This document shows, one piece after another, positions 41,256 to 51,356 of a DNA stretch of 64,000 nucleotides (position 1 is the stretch's first letter; every line of letters starts with the position of its first letter). The stretch covers positions 62,001 to 126,000 of the forward strand of contig NZ_CANKYH010000006.1 of assembly GCF_947487915.1 (NCBI RefSeq), read 5' to 3'. Source of the stretch: an uncultured Serinicoccus sp. (GTDB lineage Bacteria; Actinomycetota; Actinomycetes; Actinomycetales; Dermatophilaceae). The notes beneath the pieces are model-generated. The model saw only the letters and a list, made by a program, of their open reading frames with translations, had not been told where the DNA came from and made no database searches. A program made the position numbers and the translations under genes.

Positions 41256-44150
41256 TCAGGGCTGGGCGTCCACCCAGTCCGGGTAGTACTCGTTCAGCGC
41301 GTCCTCGACGTCCTGGGACACCGCGTTGGTGCCACCGAGGATGACGACCCGCTCCGGGCTGAGCCGCTCCAGCTCGGCCAGCGTCGCGTCCGGCAGCTGA
41401 CCGGGCTTGGTCAGCAGCACCGGGACACCCTGGTGACCGGCCAGGGCCGAGCCCGCCAGCGCGTCCGGGAAGTTGCGGCCCGAGGCGATGTGCACCAGCG
41501 GGACGTCCGTCCCGTGGACCTGCGAGACCGCGACCGCGGTCTCGTAGCGGTCCCCACCGGACACCCGCTCGTCCGCGCCGAGCGCGGTGAAGGTGTCGTC
41601 GTCGACGGCGACCTCCCCACCGAGCACCACGACCCGGTCCGGGTCGAGCTCGGCGAGCGCGGCCGCCGTGGCGCCGGGCACCGCGTCCGGGCGGGTGAGC
41701 AGCACCGGGGCGTTCTCCATACCGGCGCGAGCGCTGCCGGTCAGGGCGTCGGCGTAGGCGCGGTCCTGCCCGGAGGCGACGTAGACGACCTCGGGGTCCT
41801 CGAACATCATCGCCAGGTTGGCCGCCGTCTCGTAGCGGTCGGTCCCCTCGACGCGGGACACCTCGCCATAGGCGTCGAGGTCACCAGCGACGCCCGCGGA
41901 CACCGCACCGGTGCCGCCCAGGATGACGATGCTGCTCGGGTCCACGGCCTCCAGGGCGTCCCGGGTGTCCTGGGGCAGCCGGTCGTTCTTGACCAGCAGC
42001 ACCGGGGCCGGGTCACCCTCCGGCGTGTTCATCGTGCCGGGGAGCAGACCGCGCGAGGCGGCCGGCGAGCCGGACATGGCGTCGGCGAAGCCGGTGCCGG
42101 AGGCGATGTAGACCGTTTCGACCCCGTCGGGGTAGAGCGCGGAGATCGCCGCGGCGGTGCCGTAGCGGTCCGTGCCGAAGACCCGCTCGACCGTGGGGTC
42201 GGGCTCAGGCTCCTCGTCGGCGACCTCGCCGCGGGCGAGCACCGGGATCGCGGCGACCACGTCGCCGGAGGTCCAGGCGATCTCGCCCTGCTGCCACACG
42301 TCGGTGGCGGCGCCGGTGTTGGCGACCGTGATCGTCACCTCGGCGGAGCCGCCCGCCGGCACGGTGACGCTGGCCGGCTCGACCGTCACGGACAGGGTGT
42401 CCGGGCCGCTGACGGAGGCCTCGAAGGTCGCGTCCGCCGCACCGGGGTTGGTGACCGTCCGGGTCAGCGTGGTCGGCTGGGTGCCGAGCGCCGGGACCGA
42501 GACGTAGGCCGCGTTGAGGTCGTAGCCGGTCGTCGGGTCGGCCAGGAAGGAGTCCCAGTCGGCCTCGGTCGAGTCGAAGACGAGGCCGGGCTCGAGGAAG
42601 GCGCGCGGCTCGACGAAGCCCGTGCCCCCGACGACCGCCTGGTTGCTCTCGGCGTTGCCGTAGTCGGTCGTCGAGGTCTGCAGGGCCGACTTAATGGCCA
42701 TCGGCGACCACTCCGGGTGCGCCGCGGCGAGCAGCGACCCCAGGCCGGCGACGTGCGGTGAGGCCATCGACGTGCCGGTGAGGTAGCCGTACCGCGTCTC
42801 GCCGCCCTGGCTGGCGTAGGCAGCCAGCACGTTGACGCCAGGCGCACCCAGGTCGGGCTTGAGGATGGTCTGCTCGTCGGCGTCGACGTCCACCGGGCCG
42901 CGGCCGGAGAACGGCGCGATGGAGGGCACGGTGCCGTCCTCGGGGCGGTGGAAGGAGGCGGCGACCGTGGTCTGCCAGGGTCCGAGGTGCGCGACGGCGA
43001 CCCCGGACTCCGCCGAGTTGCCGGCGGACGCGGCGTTGAACACCCCGGCGGCCGCGGCGTTCTTGAAGGCCAGGTCGACCGGGTCCTCGTAGGTGGTCGA
43101 GTCGCCGCTGACGGAGAAGTTGATGACGTCGACCCCGTCGCTGAGGGCGGCGTCGATCGCGGCGATCGAGTCGTCGGGGTGGCACCCGCTCACACCCTCG
43201 AAGTCGAAGCAGGCCTTGTAGGCCGCCACGTGCGCCCCCGGTGCCATCCCGGCCAGGTCGTAGGCGTTGCCCTCGGCGTCCTCCAGGGACACCTCGCGCC
43301 CGACCGCCGTGCTGGCGACGTGCGAACCGTGGTTGTCGGTGTCCAGCGGGCTGACGCTCTCGGCCTCGGTCGGCTCGTAGCCCTCCGCGCGGGCCCCCTC
43401 GACGAAGTAGCGGGCGCCGACGATCTTGTCGGTGCACGCCGAGGCGGGGAAGTCACCCGCGTCGTCGCCCTCACCGGTCTCGCACTCCCCGGCCCACCCG
43501 GCCGGCGGGGCCGGCATGCCGTCCGCGGCGAACGAGGGGCTGTCGTAGGCGATGCCGGAGTCGATGACGCCGACGACCGTGCCCTTGCCCGCCTCCATCG
43601 GCCCGCCCAGCTGGGACCACACGCCACCGGGGCCGCGCAGACCGAGCAGGTCCGGCGACACGTCCGTGTCCGGGTTGGCCGGCGCACCGTCGGGCTCGCC
43701 GACGACACCGGAGTCCAGCTGGCGCAGCGTGGACCGCGTCACCGACACCACGTCCTCGCGCTGGGCGAGGGCGGCGGCCTCGGCCGCGGTGAGCCGCACC
43801 GCGAAGCCGTTGAGGGCGACCGTGTAGCGGTAGGTCGGCTCGGCGGCCACCCCCTGCAGCACGCCGTCCTGCTGGGCGAGCAGCTGGTCGGTGTAGCTGA
43901 GCGCCTCCGCGGAGGTCGTGTCCACCTTCTGCAGGGCGGACCCGGCTGTGCCCGGGTTGGTGGCCAGCGGCAGCCGGTCGAGCACCACGATGTAGGCGCC
44001 GTCCTGGAAGTCGCCGGTCGCGCTGACCGGTCCGGCCACCGCCGGTCCGTCGGTCGCGAATGCGGCCACCGGCGCGAGCCCGGCCACGAGGCTGAGTCCA
44101 GCCACGGCGGCCAGGGCGCGGCGAGCCCCCGATGTTGAGCGATAGGTCAC
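41256..44150 (-). CDS. Secreted subtilase (S8) with C-terminal cell-wall-binding repeats (CWB2)
   Basis: A 964-aa exported protease. Parts: signal peptide (1-32); I9 propeptide (about 48-140, AYIVVLDRL and ALNGFAVRLTAAEAAAL); S8 catalytic domain with Asp197 (VIDSGI), His274 (DNHGSHV), and Ser461 (GTSMASPHVAG); a fibronectin-like beta domain (about 560-640, TLTRTVTNPGAADATF); and three CWB2 repeats (about 650-964), each carrying GTDRYxTA and ending VVILGGTxAV. CWB2 modules hold proteins on the wall. GTG 44150 follows AGGGGA, and a clean promoter lies at 44235-44263. Confidence 0.95.
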   Translation of the reverse strand: MTYRSTSGARRALAAVAGLSLVAGLAPVAAFATDGPAVAGPVSATGDFQDGAYIVVLDRLPLATNPGTAGSALQKVDTTSAEALSYTDQLLAQQDGVLQGVAAEPTYRYTVALNGFAVRLTAAEAAALAQREDVVSVTRSTLRQLDSGVVGEPDGAPANPDTDVSPDLLGLRGPGGVWSQLGGPMEAGKGTVVGVIDSGIAYDSPSFAADGMPAPPAGWAGECETGEGDDAGDFPASACTDKIVGARYFVEGARAEGYEPTEAESVSPLDTDNHGSHVASTAVGREVSLEDAEGNAYDLAGMAPGAHVAAYKACFDFEGVSGCHPDDSIAAIDAALSDGVDVINFSVSGDSTTYEDPVDLAFKNAAAAGVFNAASAGNSAESGVAVAHLGPWQTTVAASFHRPEDGTVPSIAPFSGRGPVDVDADEQTILKPDLGAPGVNVLAAYASQGGETRYGYLTGTSMASPHVAGLGSLLAAAHPEWSPMAIKSALQTSTTDYGNAESNQAVVGGTGFVEPRAFLEPGLVFDSTEADWDSFLADPTTGYDLNAAYVSVPALGTQPTTLTRTVTNPGAADATFEASVSGPDTLSVTVEPASVTVPAGGSAEVTITVANTGAATDVWQQGEIAWTSGDVVAAIPVLARGEVADEEPEPDPTVERVFGTDRYGTAAAISALYPDGVETVYIASGTGFADAMSGSPAASRGLLPGTMNTPEGDPAPVLLVKNDRLPQDTRDALEAVDPSSIVILGGTGAVSAGVAGDLDAYGEVSRVEGTDRYETAANLAMMFEDPEVVYVASGQDRAYADALTGSARAGMENAPVLLTRPDAVPGATAAALAELDPDRVVVLGGEVAVDDDTFTALGADERVSGGDRYETAVAVSQVHGTDVPLVHIASGRNFPDALAGSALAGHQGVPVLLTKPGQLPDATLAELERLSPERVVILGGTNAVSQDVEDALNEYYPDWVDAQP

Positions 44151-44234
44151 GATCAAGTCCCCTGATTCCCTGTGAGCGCGCTGCAGGACGAGCGCGCAGA
44201 TGACGCCGCACCCCTGCAGGTCCGGCCCCTGGAG

Positions 44235-44263
44235 CCTATACCGACCGCAGTAGGTTCGCGCAA
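44235..44263 (-). promoter_or_regulatory. Promoter of the subtilase gene
   Basis: On the minus strand TTGCGC (44263-44258), 17 bases, TATAGG (44240-44235). The start would be near 44228, giving a leader of about 78 bases with CTGCAGG...CCTGCAG arms that can form a stem. Confidence 0.7.
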
Positions 44264-44314
44264 GGGTGCGGGCTGATCGTCGCCTGATGTTCACCAGGGC
44301 GACGAACCAGCAGG

Positions 44315-45304
44315 TCAGGCAGGATGCGAGCCCGGTCCGGCCACCTGGTGAAGGAGTCGACCCTCGTCCCGGTATGCCGTCAGCTGCGACGCCAGGTAAC
44401 TTCCCATCCGCGGCAGCGAGGCGGGCGAGGCTCCCCCGACGTGCGGCACGACGAGCACCCCCGGGGTGGAGAGGGCAGGGTGCCCGTCCGGCAGCGGCTC
44501 GGGGTCGGTGACGTCGAGGGCCGCCCGCAGCCGACCGGCCGCGCACTCGGCGAGCAGGGCGTCGTTGTCGACCACCGGCCCACGGGCGACGTTGACGACG
44601 AGGGCCTGGTCGGGCAGCGCGGCGAGCTCGGCGGCGCCCAGCAGCCCTCGGGTGCCCTCGGTCAGCGGCAGGGTGAGCACGACGGCGTCGGCCCGCGGCA
44701 GCAGCTCGGGCAGGTGGTCGACGCCGTGCACCCGCTCCACCAGGCCGTCGCCGGGCCGGTCCGCACGGGCCACGGCGAGGACGTCGCACTCGCAGGCCAG
44801 CAGCCGCCTGGTCAGGGCGGTGCCGATGCCGCCGTAGCCCACCACCAGCACCGTGGAGTCGGCCAGCGAACGCCACGGGCCGGGAGCGGAGCGGTCCCAC
44901 ACCCCGTCCGCCTGGCGCAGCACGTGGTGCGGCAGGTGGCGCTGCGCGGCCAGGAGCAGCGCCAGGGCCAGCTCGCTGGTGGCGGTGTCATGCACGCCGA
45001 CCGCGTTGGCCAGCCGCACCCCGTCCGGCAGGAAGGGCAGGGCGTGCTCGTAGCCCGCCGAGGCCAGGACCACCGCCTGCAGCCCCGGCACCTCCCCCAT
45101 CCGGCGCAGCCACGGCCCGGCGATCATCGACAGCGCCAGGAGGTCCACGTCCCGCCCGCCGCCGGGCAGGGCCTCCGCGTCGGTGTGGTCGTACGGCAGG
45201 ACCTCGACACCCTCCACCGGCCCGAGGTGCGCCAGCAGCTCCTCGGGGACGGCGGCGACGGGCGCGCGGCGGGGTGCGACCCCCACCGGGGTGGACGACG
45301 GCAT
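44315..45304 (-). CDS. D-isomer-specific 2-hydroxyacid dehydrogenase
   Basis: A 329-aa NAD-dependent dehydrogenase. The Rossmann motif is VLVVGYGGIGTALTRRLL; the catalytic Arg is in VNVARGPVVD, the Glu in DVTDPEPLPDGH and the His in VVPHVGGAS, so all three residues are present. It lacks extra regulatory domains and resembles the glyoxylate/hydroxypyruvate reductase group. It starts nine bases before gatB in the same direction, but the gatCAB transcript runs into it. Substrate not known. The ATG lies in a GGTATGCC octamer. Confidence 0.93.
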   Translation of the reverse strand: MPSSTPVGVAPRRAPVAAVPEELLAHLGPVEGVEVLPYDHTDAEALPGGGRDVDLLALSMIAGPWLRRMGEVPGLQAVVLASAGYEHALPFLPDGVRLANAVGVHDTATSELALALLLAAQRHLPHHVLRQADGVWDRSAPGPWRSLADSTVLVVGYGGIGTALTRRLLACECDVLAVARADRPGDGLVERVHGVDHLPELLPRADAVVLTLPLTEGTRGLLGAAELAALPDQALVVNVARGPVVDNDALLAECAAGRLRAALDVTDPEPLPDGHPALSTPGVLVVPHVGGASPASLPRMGSYLASQLTAYRDEGRLLHQVAGPGSHPA

Positions 45305-45312
45305 ACCGGAGA

Positions 45313-46884
45313 TCAGCCCTGCACGCCGAGCGTCTCCAGGATGAGCTCACGCGCCCGGCCGGCGTCGGCCTGGCCGCGCATCTTCTTCATCACCTGGCCG
45401 ATGAGGGCCCCGACGGCCTGCACCTTCCCACCCCGGATCTTCTCCACGACGTCGGCGTTCTCGGCGATGACCTCGTCGACCGCGGCCTGCAGCGCACCGT
45501 CGTCCTGCACCAGCTCGAGCCCACGGGCGTCGGCGACCTCGGTGGGGGTGCCCTCGCCGGCGAGCACGCCCTCGAGTGCCTGCCGCGCCATCGAGTCGTT
45601 GAGCCGGCCCCCGGTGACGAGGGAGTCCAGCTCGGCGACATGGGCGGGGGTGACCCCGAGGTCGAGCAGGTCGACGGCTCCGCCGCCCTCGCCCGCGGTC
45701 TTGGCCCGGCGGGCCAGCTCGCCCATCCACCACTTGCGGGCCGCGGCCGGCGAGGCCCCGGCCGCGACGGTCGTCTCGATGACCTCGACCGCGCCGGCGT
45801 TGACGACGTCGCGCATCTCCAGGTCCGAGTAGCCCCACTCCTCCTGCAGCCGGCGCCGACGGTCGGCCGGGTTCTCCGGCAGCGTCGCCCGCAGCCGCTC
45901 GACGTCCTCCCGGGTCGGGGCGACCGGCACGAGGTCGGGCTCGGGGAAGTAGCGGTAGTCGTCGGCGTCCGACTTGGGCCGGCCCGAGGTGGTGACCCCG
46001 GTGTCCTCGTGCCAGTGCCGGGTCTCCTGGACGATCGCCTCACCCGCGTCGAGGACGGCGGCGTGCCGGGTCATCTCGTAGCGCACCGCCCGCTCGACCG
46101 AGCGCAGGCTGTTGACGTTCTTGGTCTCGGTGCGGGTGCCGAAGCGCTCGGCACCGGTCGGCATGAGCGAGACGTTGGCGTCGCAGCGCAGCGACCCCTG
46201 CTCCATCTTGACGTCCGAGACGTCGAGCGCCCGCAGCAGGTCGCGCAGCGCGCCGACATAGGCCCGGGCCACGTCGGGTGCCCGCTCGCCCGCGCCGGTG
46301 AGCGGCTTGGTGACGATCTCGATGAGGGGTATGCCGGCGCGGTTGTAGTCGACGAGGCTGTGCGAGGCGCCATGGATGCGCCCGGTGGCGCCGCCGACGT
46401 GGGTGGACTTGCCGGTGTCCTCCTCCATGTGGGCCCGCTCGATCTCGACGCGGTAGGTGAAGGGCTCCTCGTCGAGGAATTCCGGCCCTTCCCGGGGCGG
46501 CACCTCGACGTCGAGCCAGCCGTCGACGGCGATCGGCTCGTCGTACTGGCTCGTCTGGAAGTTCTTCGGCATGTCCGGGTAGAAGTAGTTCTTCCGGGCG
46601 AACCGGCACCAGTCCGCGATCCCGCAGTTCAGCGCGAGGCCGATACGGATGGCCGACTCGACCGCCGTGCGGTTGACCACGGGCAGCGCCCCGGGCAGCC
46701 CGAGGCAGACCGGGCAGGTCTGGGTGTTGGGCTCGGCGCCGAAGCCGGTGGCGCAGCCGCAGAACATCTTGGTGGCGGTGCCCAGCTCGACGTGCACCTC
46801 CAGCCCCAGCACCGGCTCGTAGCGGGTCAGCAGGTCGTCGTAGGCGACGGTCCGCTCGGGACCGGCCGTGGTCCGGGTGCTCAT
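45313..46884 (-). CDS. gatB: Asp-tRNA(Asn)/Glu-tRNA(Gln) amidotransferase subunit B
   Basis: A 523-aa subunit that binds tRNA and activates the misacylated amino acid. It opens [21 protein letters not shown], then has PNPQ-like [16 protein letters not shown], and [17 protein letters not shown]; the C-terminal GatB/YqeY domain (about 375-523) ends [20 protein letters not shown]. The GIP in AGIPLIEIV uses the rare ATA codon within a GGCATACC octamer. The ATG overlaps the gatA stop. Part of the gatCAB operon. Confidence 0.98.
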   Translation of the reverse strand: MSTRTTAGPERTVAYDDLLTRYEPVLGLEVHVELGTATKMFCGCATGFGAEPNTQTCPVCLGLPGALPVVNRTAVESAIRIGLALNCGIADWCRFARKNYFYPDMPKNFQTSQYDEPIAVDGWLDVEVPPREGPEFLDEEPFTYRVEIERAHMEEDTGKSTHVGGATGRIHGASHSLVDYNRAGIPLIEIVTKPLTGAGERAPDVARAYVGALRDLLRALDVSDVKMEQGSLRCDANVSLMPTGAERFGTRTETKNVNSLRSVERAVRYEMTRHAAVLDAGEAIVQETRHWHEDTGVTTSGRPKSDADDYRYFPEPDLVPVAPTREDVERLRATLPENPADRRRRLQEEWGYSDLEMRDVVNAGAVEVIETTVAAGASPAAARKWWMGELARRAKTAGEGGGAVDLLDLGVTPAHVAELDSLVTGGRLNDSMARQALEGVLAGEGTPTEVADARGLELVQDDGALQAAVDEVIAENADVVEKIRGGKVQAVGALIGQVMKKMRGQADAGRARELILETLGVQG

Positions 46885-48437
46885 GCCCTCACCTCGATCT
46901 CGGGAGCCTGCTCGATGACGTAGCCGCCCTGCCGCTCGCGCAGGCGGGCCTCCAGGGCCGCGCCCACGGCATACAGGCGCTGGTCCTGCATCGCGGGGGC
47001 CAGGATCTGCAGCCCCGTGGGGAGTCCGTCCTCCTCCGCGGTACCGGACGGCACCGACATGCCGGGGACCCCGGCGAGGTTGGCGGGGATGGTGGCGATG
47101 TCGTTGAGGTACATCGCCATGGGGTCCTCGGTCTGGTCGCCGATGCGGAAGGCGGTGGTCGGCGCGGTCGGGCTGACCAGCACGTCGACCTGCCCGAAGG
47201 CGGCCTCGAAGTCGCGGGCGATGAGGGTGCGGACCTTCTGCGCCTGGCCGTAGTAGGCGTCGTAGTAGCCGCTGGACAGCGCGTAGGTGCCCAGGATGAT
47301 GCGCCGCTTGACCTCGTCGCCGAACCCGGCGTCCCGGGACGCGCCCATGACCTGCTCGGCGCTCGGGCTGTCGTCCGGGGTGACCCGCAGGCCGTAGCGC
47401 ATCGCGTCGTAGCGGGCCAGGTTGCTGCTCGCCTCCGAGGGCAGGATGAGGTAGTAGGCCGCCATCGCGTAGGCGAAGTGCGGGCAGGAGACCTCGGTGA
47501 CCTCCGCGCCCAGGCCACGCAGCGCGTCCAGCGCCTCCTCGAAGCGCGCCTGCACGCCCGGCTGGAAGCCCTGGTCGGAGCCGCTGATCTCACGGACGAC
47601 ACCGACCCGTAGCCCGGCGAGGTCGGTGGTCCCGGCCGCGCCGACGACGTCCGGCACCGGGGCGTCGACCGAGGTGGAGTCCATCGGGTCGTGCCCGGCG
47701 ATGACCTCGTGCAGCAGCGCCGCGTCGGCGACGGTGCGGGCGCAGGGACCGATCTGGTCCAGGCTGGAGGCGAGCGCGATGATGCCGTAGCGGCTCACCG
47801 CGCCGTAGGTCGGCTTGGTGCCGACGGTGCCGGTGACCGCGGCCGGCTGCCGGATCGACCCGCCGGTGTCGGAGCCGATCGCCAGCGGCGCGAGGTAGGC
47901 CGCGACCGCCGCGCTGCTGCCGCCCCCGGACCCGCCGGGGATCCGTTCGAGGTCCCAGGGGTTGCGGGTCGGGCCGAAGGCGGAGTGCTCGGTGGAGGAG
48001 CCCATCGCGAACTCGTCCATGTTGGTCTTGCCGAGGATGGGCATCCGGGCGTCCCGCAGCCGGGTGACGATCGTCGCGTCGTAGGGCGGCACGAACTCCT
48101 CGAGCATGCGGCTGCCCGCGGTCGTGGTCAGCCCCTGCGTGCAGGCGATGTCCTTGACCGCGACCGGCACCCCGGCCAGGCGGGGCAGCTCCTCGCCGGC
48201 GGCCCGGGCGGCGTCGACCTCGCGGGCCGTCGCCAGGGCGCCCTCGGCGTCGACCAGGAGGAAGGCGTGCACGGTGGGGTCGAGCCGCTCGATCCGGTCC
48301 AGGTGGGCCTGCGTGAGCTCGACCGAGGTGAGGGTGCCGGCGGCCAGCCGGTCGGCCATCTCGACGGCGGTGAGCCGGGTGGGGTCGGCGTCGGCCGCCC
48401 CGGCGCCGGACGCGGCCTGGGTGGTGGAGTCGCTCAT
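46881..48437 (-). CDS. gatA: Asp-tRNA(Asn)/Glu-tRNA(Gln) amidotransferase subunit A
   Basis: A 518-aa amidase that releases ammonia from glutamine for GatB. The amidase triad lies in [14 protein letters not shown] (Lys), and [16 protein letters not shown] (cis-Ser and Ser nucleophile); [14 protein letters not shown] is the glycine-serine signature. Length matches the family (about 485-520). The ATG is one base after the gatC stop, and the gene's own stop overlaps gatB. Confidence 0.98.
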   Translation of the reverse strand: MSDSTTQAASGAGAADADPTRLTAVEMADRLAAGTLTSVELTQAHLDRIERLDPTVHAFLLVDAEGALATAREVDAARAAGEELPRLAGVPVAVKDIACTQGLTTTAGSRMLEEFVPPYDATIVTRLRDARMPILGKTNMDEFAMGSSTEHSAFGPTRNPWDLERIPGGSGGGSSAAVAAYLAPLAIGSDTGGSIRQPAAVTGTVGTKPTYGAVSRYGIIALASSLDQIGPCARTVADAALLHEVIAGHDPMDSTSVDAPVPDVVGAAGTTDLAGLRVGVVREISGSDQGFQPGVQARFEEALDALRGLGAEVTEVSCPHFAYAMAAYYLILPSEASSNLARYDAMRYGLRVTPDDSPSAEQVMGASRDAGFGDEVKRRIILGTYALSSGYYDAYYGQAQKVRTLIARDFEAAFGQVDVLVSPTAPTTAFRIGDQTEDPMAMYLNDIATIPANLAGVPGMSVPSGTAEEDGLPTGLQILAPAMQDQRLYAVGAALEARLRERQGGYVIEQAPEIEVRA

Positions 48438-48438
48438 G

Positions 48439-48735
48439 TCACTCCTCGTCCAGGATGCGCGGCACCGCGAAGCGGTCGTCCTGGGCCTGCGGGGCGTTGG
48501 CCAGGGCCTGCTGCACGGTCAGGCTCTCCCGCACCTCGTCGGGTCGGGTGACGTTGGCCAGCGGCATGGGGTGGGACATGGGCGGCACGTCGGCCGAGGC
48601 GACCTCACCGACCTGGCCGACCCAGTCGACGATCTGGTCGAGCTGGGCGGCGAGCCGGTCGAGCTCGGCGTCCTCGAGCTGGATGCGGGCCAGCATGGCG
48701 ACGTGTGCGACGTCCTCGCGCGAGAGGTGGGACAT
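48439..48735 (-). CDS. gatC: Asp-tRNA(Asn)/Glu-tRNA(Gln) amidotransferase subunit C
   Basis: A 98-aa subunit that wraps around the GatA/GatB interface. It opens [36 protein letters not shown] and has [17 protein letters not shown] in the middle, both typical. The ATG at 48735 lies six bases after TAGACT, so the gatCAB operon is probably transcribed as a leaderless message from here. Confidence 0.96.
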   Translation of the reverse strand: MSHLSREDVAHVAMLARIQLEDAELDRLAAQLDQIVDWVGQVGEVASADVPPMSHPMPLANVTRPDEVRESLTVQQALANAPQAQDDRFAVPRILDEE

Positions 48736-48778
48736 GGGGCCAGTCTAGGTCGCCCCGGACGGGGCACCGACCCCCGTC

Positions 48779-49336
48779 TCAGGCAGCCAGCGGCTCGCGC
48801 ACCAGCCGGCCCATGAGCTCGGCCACCTGGCTGCGGACGTCCTCGGCCAGCTCCCCGCCCTCGAGGGCTGCCCCGGCCGAGGCCAGCCCGACCGTCTGCT
48901 CGATCGGCCGCGCCCCGGCGACCTGCAGCACCCGCACCGCGTCCTCGCGCGCCCACTGCGCCCCCTTCGGCGAGGCGGAGGCGCCGAGCACGGCGGCCGG
49001 CTTGCCGGCCAGGGCGGCCGTCCCTCGCGGGCGGGAGGCCCAGTCGATGGCGTTCTTGAGCACCCCGGGCAAGGAGCCGTTGAACTCCGGCGTGGCCACC
49101 ACCAGGGCGTCGGCCGCGGCGACCTGCTCACGGAAGGCGCGGACGACCTCCGGCGGGGTGTCGGTGTCGAGGTCCTGGTCGTAGTGCGGCAGCGAGGGCA
49201 GCAGCGTGCTGATCGCGCCGTGCACCCCGTCGGGCAGGGCGGCGAGGGCGGTCTCCGCCAGCCGGCGGTTGGTCGAGTCCGGTCGCAGGCTGCCGAGGAG
49301 GACGAGCACGGTGGGACGGTCGGTGGCAGTAGTCAC
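48779..49336 (-). CDS. NADPH-dependent FMN reductase family protein
   Basis: A 185-aa flavodoxin-like protein. The FMN-binding words are LVLLGSLRPDSTNRRLAETAL and VVATPEFNGSLPGVLKNAIDWASR. This is the NADPH-FMN reductase/azoreductase-like family, which reduces quinones, chromate or dyes. The start is uncertain: GTG 49336 is given, and TTG 49348 is possible. It sits alone between gatC and the mycoredoxin-like gene. Confidence 0.88.
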   Translation of the reverse strand: MTTATDRPTVLVLLGSLRPDSTNRRLAETALAALPDGVHGAISTLLPSLPHYDQDLDTDTPPEVVRAFREQVAAADALVVATPEFNGSLPGVLKNAIDWASRPRGTAALAGKPAAVLGASASPKGAQWAREDAVRVLQVAGARPIEQTVGLASAGAALEGGELAEDVRSQVAELMGRLVREPLAA

Positions 49337-49425
49337 GTGACGCGTCAACCATCAGCTCGACGTGGGTATTCCGCGAGAGTTCGGTCCCGTGGACCTCGGC
49401 ACCGTGCCCGACCCGCACGGGACGT

Positions 49426-49866
49426 TCATCCGCGGGCGAGCCGCTCCTTGACCCTGCCCGGGCTCGGGTTGGTGTGAGGTATGCCGTCCATCACCACGGT
49501 GGGGACCGTCTCGTTGCCGTCGTTGACGCTGCGGACGAAGGCGGCGCCCTCCTCGTCCTCCCAGATGTTCACCCAGGTGGCCCGGTCCTTGAGCCCGCCG
49601 AGCCGCGCCTTGAGCATCGCGCAGAAACCGCACCCCGGGCGCCAGTAGATGACGACGTCCCCGCGTGGGTCGTCCTGCGCCATGTCCTCGACCTCCTGCT
49701 GCGTCGTCCCACCTCGGCGGCCACGCCAGGGGGAGGTCCACCAGGCGATGCCGAGCGCCAGCACACCGTAGCCGACCGCCCAGGCCGTGCGCCCGTCGAG
49801 GACGAAGTCCACGACGACCAGACCCAGGACGACGACGAACGCTGCCCACCACCACGGTGACCTCAT
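49426..49866 (-). CDS. Membrane-anchored mycoredoxin/glutaredoxin-like protein
   Basis: A 146-aa protein. Residues 4-45 carry two hydrophobic helices (WWWAAFVVVLGLVVVDFVL and AWAVGYGVLALGIAWW). A glutaredoxin-fold domain (about 68-146) follows with the active site RPGCGFCAMLKARL and a cis-Pro motif ETVPTVVMDG. The CGFC site is unlike the CxxC of most mycoredoxins (CGYC) but close. Reduction of mycothiol mixed disulfides is plausible. Start: ATG 49866, after GGGGGT. The GIP uses ATA in a GGCATACC word. Confidence 0.85.
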   Translation of the reverse strand: MRSPWWWAAFVVVLGLVVVDFVLDGRTAWAVGYGVLALGIAWWTSPWRGRRGGTTQQEVEDMAQDDPRGDVVIYWRPGCGFCAMLKARLGGLKDRATWVNIWEDEEGAAFVRSVNDGNETVPTVVMDGIPHTNPSPGRVKERLARG

Positions 49867-49946
49867 ACCCCCATGGTGGCGCGGAACCGCCGGTCCCGCC
49901 TCCGTCACCCGGGGGAGATCGCGCGTCCTGGGCCTACGCTGGTGCG

Positions 49947-51353
49947 GTGACCGCTCGCCCGCAGGAGGGATATCTGGACCGCCGCTCGCCCCGGGGGCGG
50001 ACGATGCTCGCGGCGGTGACCCTCGGGTCGGGGGTCGCGATCCTGGACGGCTCCATCGTCAACGTGGCCCTGCGCACCATCGGGGAGGACCTCGGAGCCA
50101 CGTTGCCGCAGCTGCAGTGGATCGTCGGCGGCTACCTGCTCTCGCTCGCCTCGCTCGTGCTGGTCGCCGGTGCGCTGGGCGACCGTCTCGGCCGCCGCCG
50201 GGTCTACCTCGTCGGCATGGCCTGGTTCCTCCTGGCGTCGGCCCTGTGCGCGCTCGCGCAGGACCCGGCCCAGCTCATCGGGGCGCGCCTCGTCCAGGGG
50301 GTGGGCGCGGCGCTGCTCACGCCCGGTGCCCTCGCGCTGATCCAGGCGAGCTACGCCCCCGGCGACCGGGCACCGGCCATCGGCACCTGGGCCGGCGTCT
50401 CCGGCATCGCGGCGGCCATCGGCCCGCTGGTCGGCGGCGCCATCGTCGACACCACCAGCTGGCGGTGGATCTTCGCCATCAACATCCCGCTGTGCGTCGT
50501 CGTCATCGCGCTGGCCGCCTGGTCGGCGCCGGAGAGCAAGGACATGGAGTCGACCGGGAGGTTCGACCTCGTGGGCTCCGCGCTCGTCGTCATCGGGCTG
50601 GCCGCCTCGACGTGGGCGCTCACGACCGCCGCCGAGGCACCGACGGCGGCGCTCGTCCTCGCCTGGGTGGTGACGGCCCTGGCGGGCGCCGGCTTCCTCG
50701 TGTGGAGCCGGCGCGCGGCGCACCCGCTGGTGCCGCTGCACCTCTTCGGCTCGCGGGTCTTCTCCGCGGCCAACGCCATGACCCTGCTGGTCTACGGAGC
50801 ACTCGGCGTGGTCATGCTCTTCGTCGTCATCCAGCTGCAGGTCACCTCCGGCTGGTCGGCGACGGCGTCCGGGCTGGCCGGCCTCCCGGTCACCGTGGCG
50901 CTGCTGTTCCTCTCCACCCGCGCGGCCGCGCTGGCCGACCGCATCGGGCCGCGCGTCCCCATGACGGTGGGGCCACTGGTCTGTGCCCTGGGGACCCTGC
51001 TCATGGTCGGGATCGGCCGGGACACCGGGTGGGCGGGGGTCCTGCCGGGCATGGTGCTCTTCGCCCTCGGGCTGGCGCTGCTCGTCTCCCCGCTCACCGC
51101 CGCGGTGCTCGCGGCCGTCGCAGACCGGTACGCCGGGCTCGCCAGCGGCATCAACAACGCCGTCGCCCGCACCGGGTCGCTGCTCGCGGTCGCCGCGCTC
51201 CCGGCGCTCGTGGGGCTGTCGGGCACGGACTACGCCGACCCGGTGGCCTTCACCGGCGGCTACCGCTGGGCGATGCTCATCTGCACCGCGCTGCTCGCCG
51301 GCGGCGGGGTCATCAGCTGGTTCGGGCTGCGGCCCGGGCCCACACGCGACTGA
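49947..51353 (+). CDS. MFS efflux transporter, DHA2 family (EmrB/QacA type)
   Basis: A 468-aa protein with about 14 helices. The loop 2-3 motif is GALGDRLGRRRVYLVGMAW, motif D LDGSIVNVALRTIGEDLG at the first helix, and motif C GPLVGGAIVDTTSWRWIFAINIP in helix 5, which marks antiporter-type drug pumps. It probably exports toxic cations or antibiotics in exchange for protons. GTG 49947 is six bases after TACGCT (leaderless). No regulator is adjacent. It is convergent with ligA, with a tandem repeat between. Confidence 0.92.
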   Translation: MTARPQEGYLDRRSPRGRTMLAAVTLGSGVAILDGSIVNVALRTIGEDLGATLPQLQWIVGGYLLSLASLVLVAGALGDRLGRRRVYLVGMAWFLLASALCALAQDPAQLIGARLVQGVGAALLTPGALALIQASYAPGDRAPAIGTWAGVSGIAAAIGPLVGGAIVDTTSWRWIFAINIPLCVVVIALAAWSAPESKDMESTGRFDLVGSALVVIGLAASTWALTTAAEAPTAALVLAWVVTALAGAGFLVWSRRAAHPLVPLHLFGSRVFSAANAMTLLVYGALGVVMLFVVIQLQVTSGWSATASGLAGLPVTVALLFLSTRAAALADRIGPRVPMTVGPLVCALGTLLMVGIGRDTGWAGVLPGMVLFALGLALLVSPLTAAVLAAVADRYAGLASGINNAVARTGSLLAVAALPALVGLSGTDYADPVAFTGGYRWAMLICTALLAGGGVISWFGLRPGPTRD

Positions 51354-51356
51354 GCC

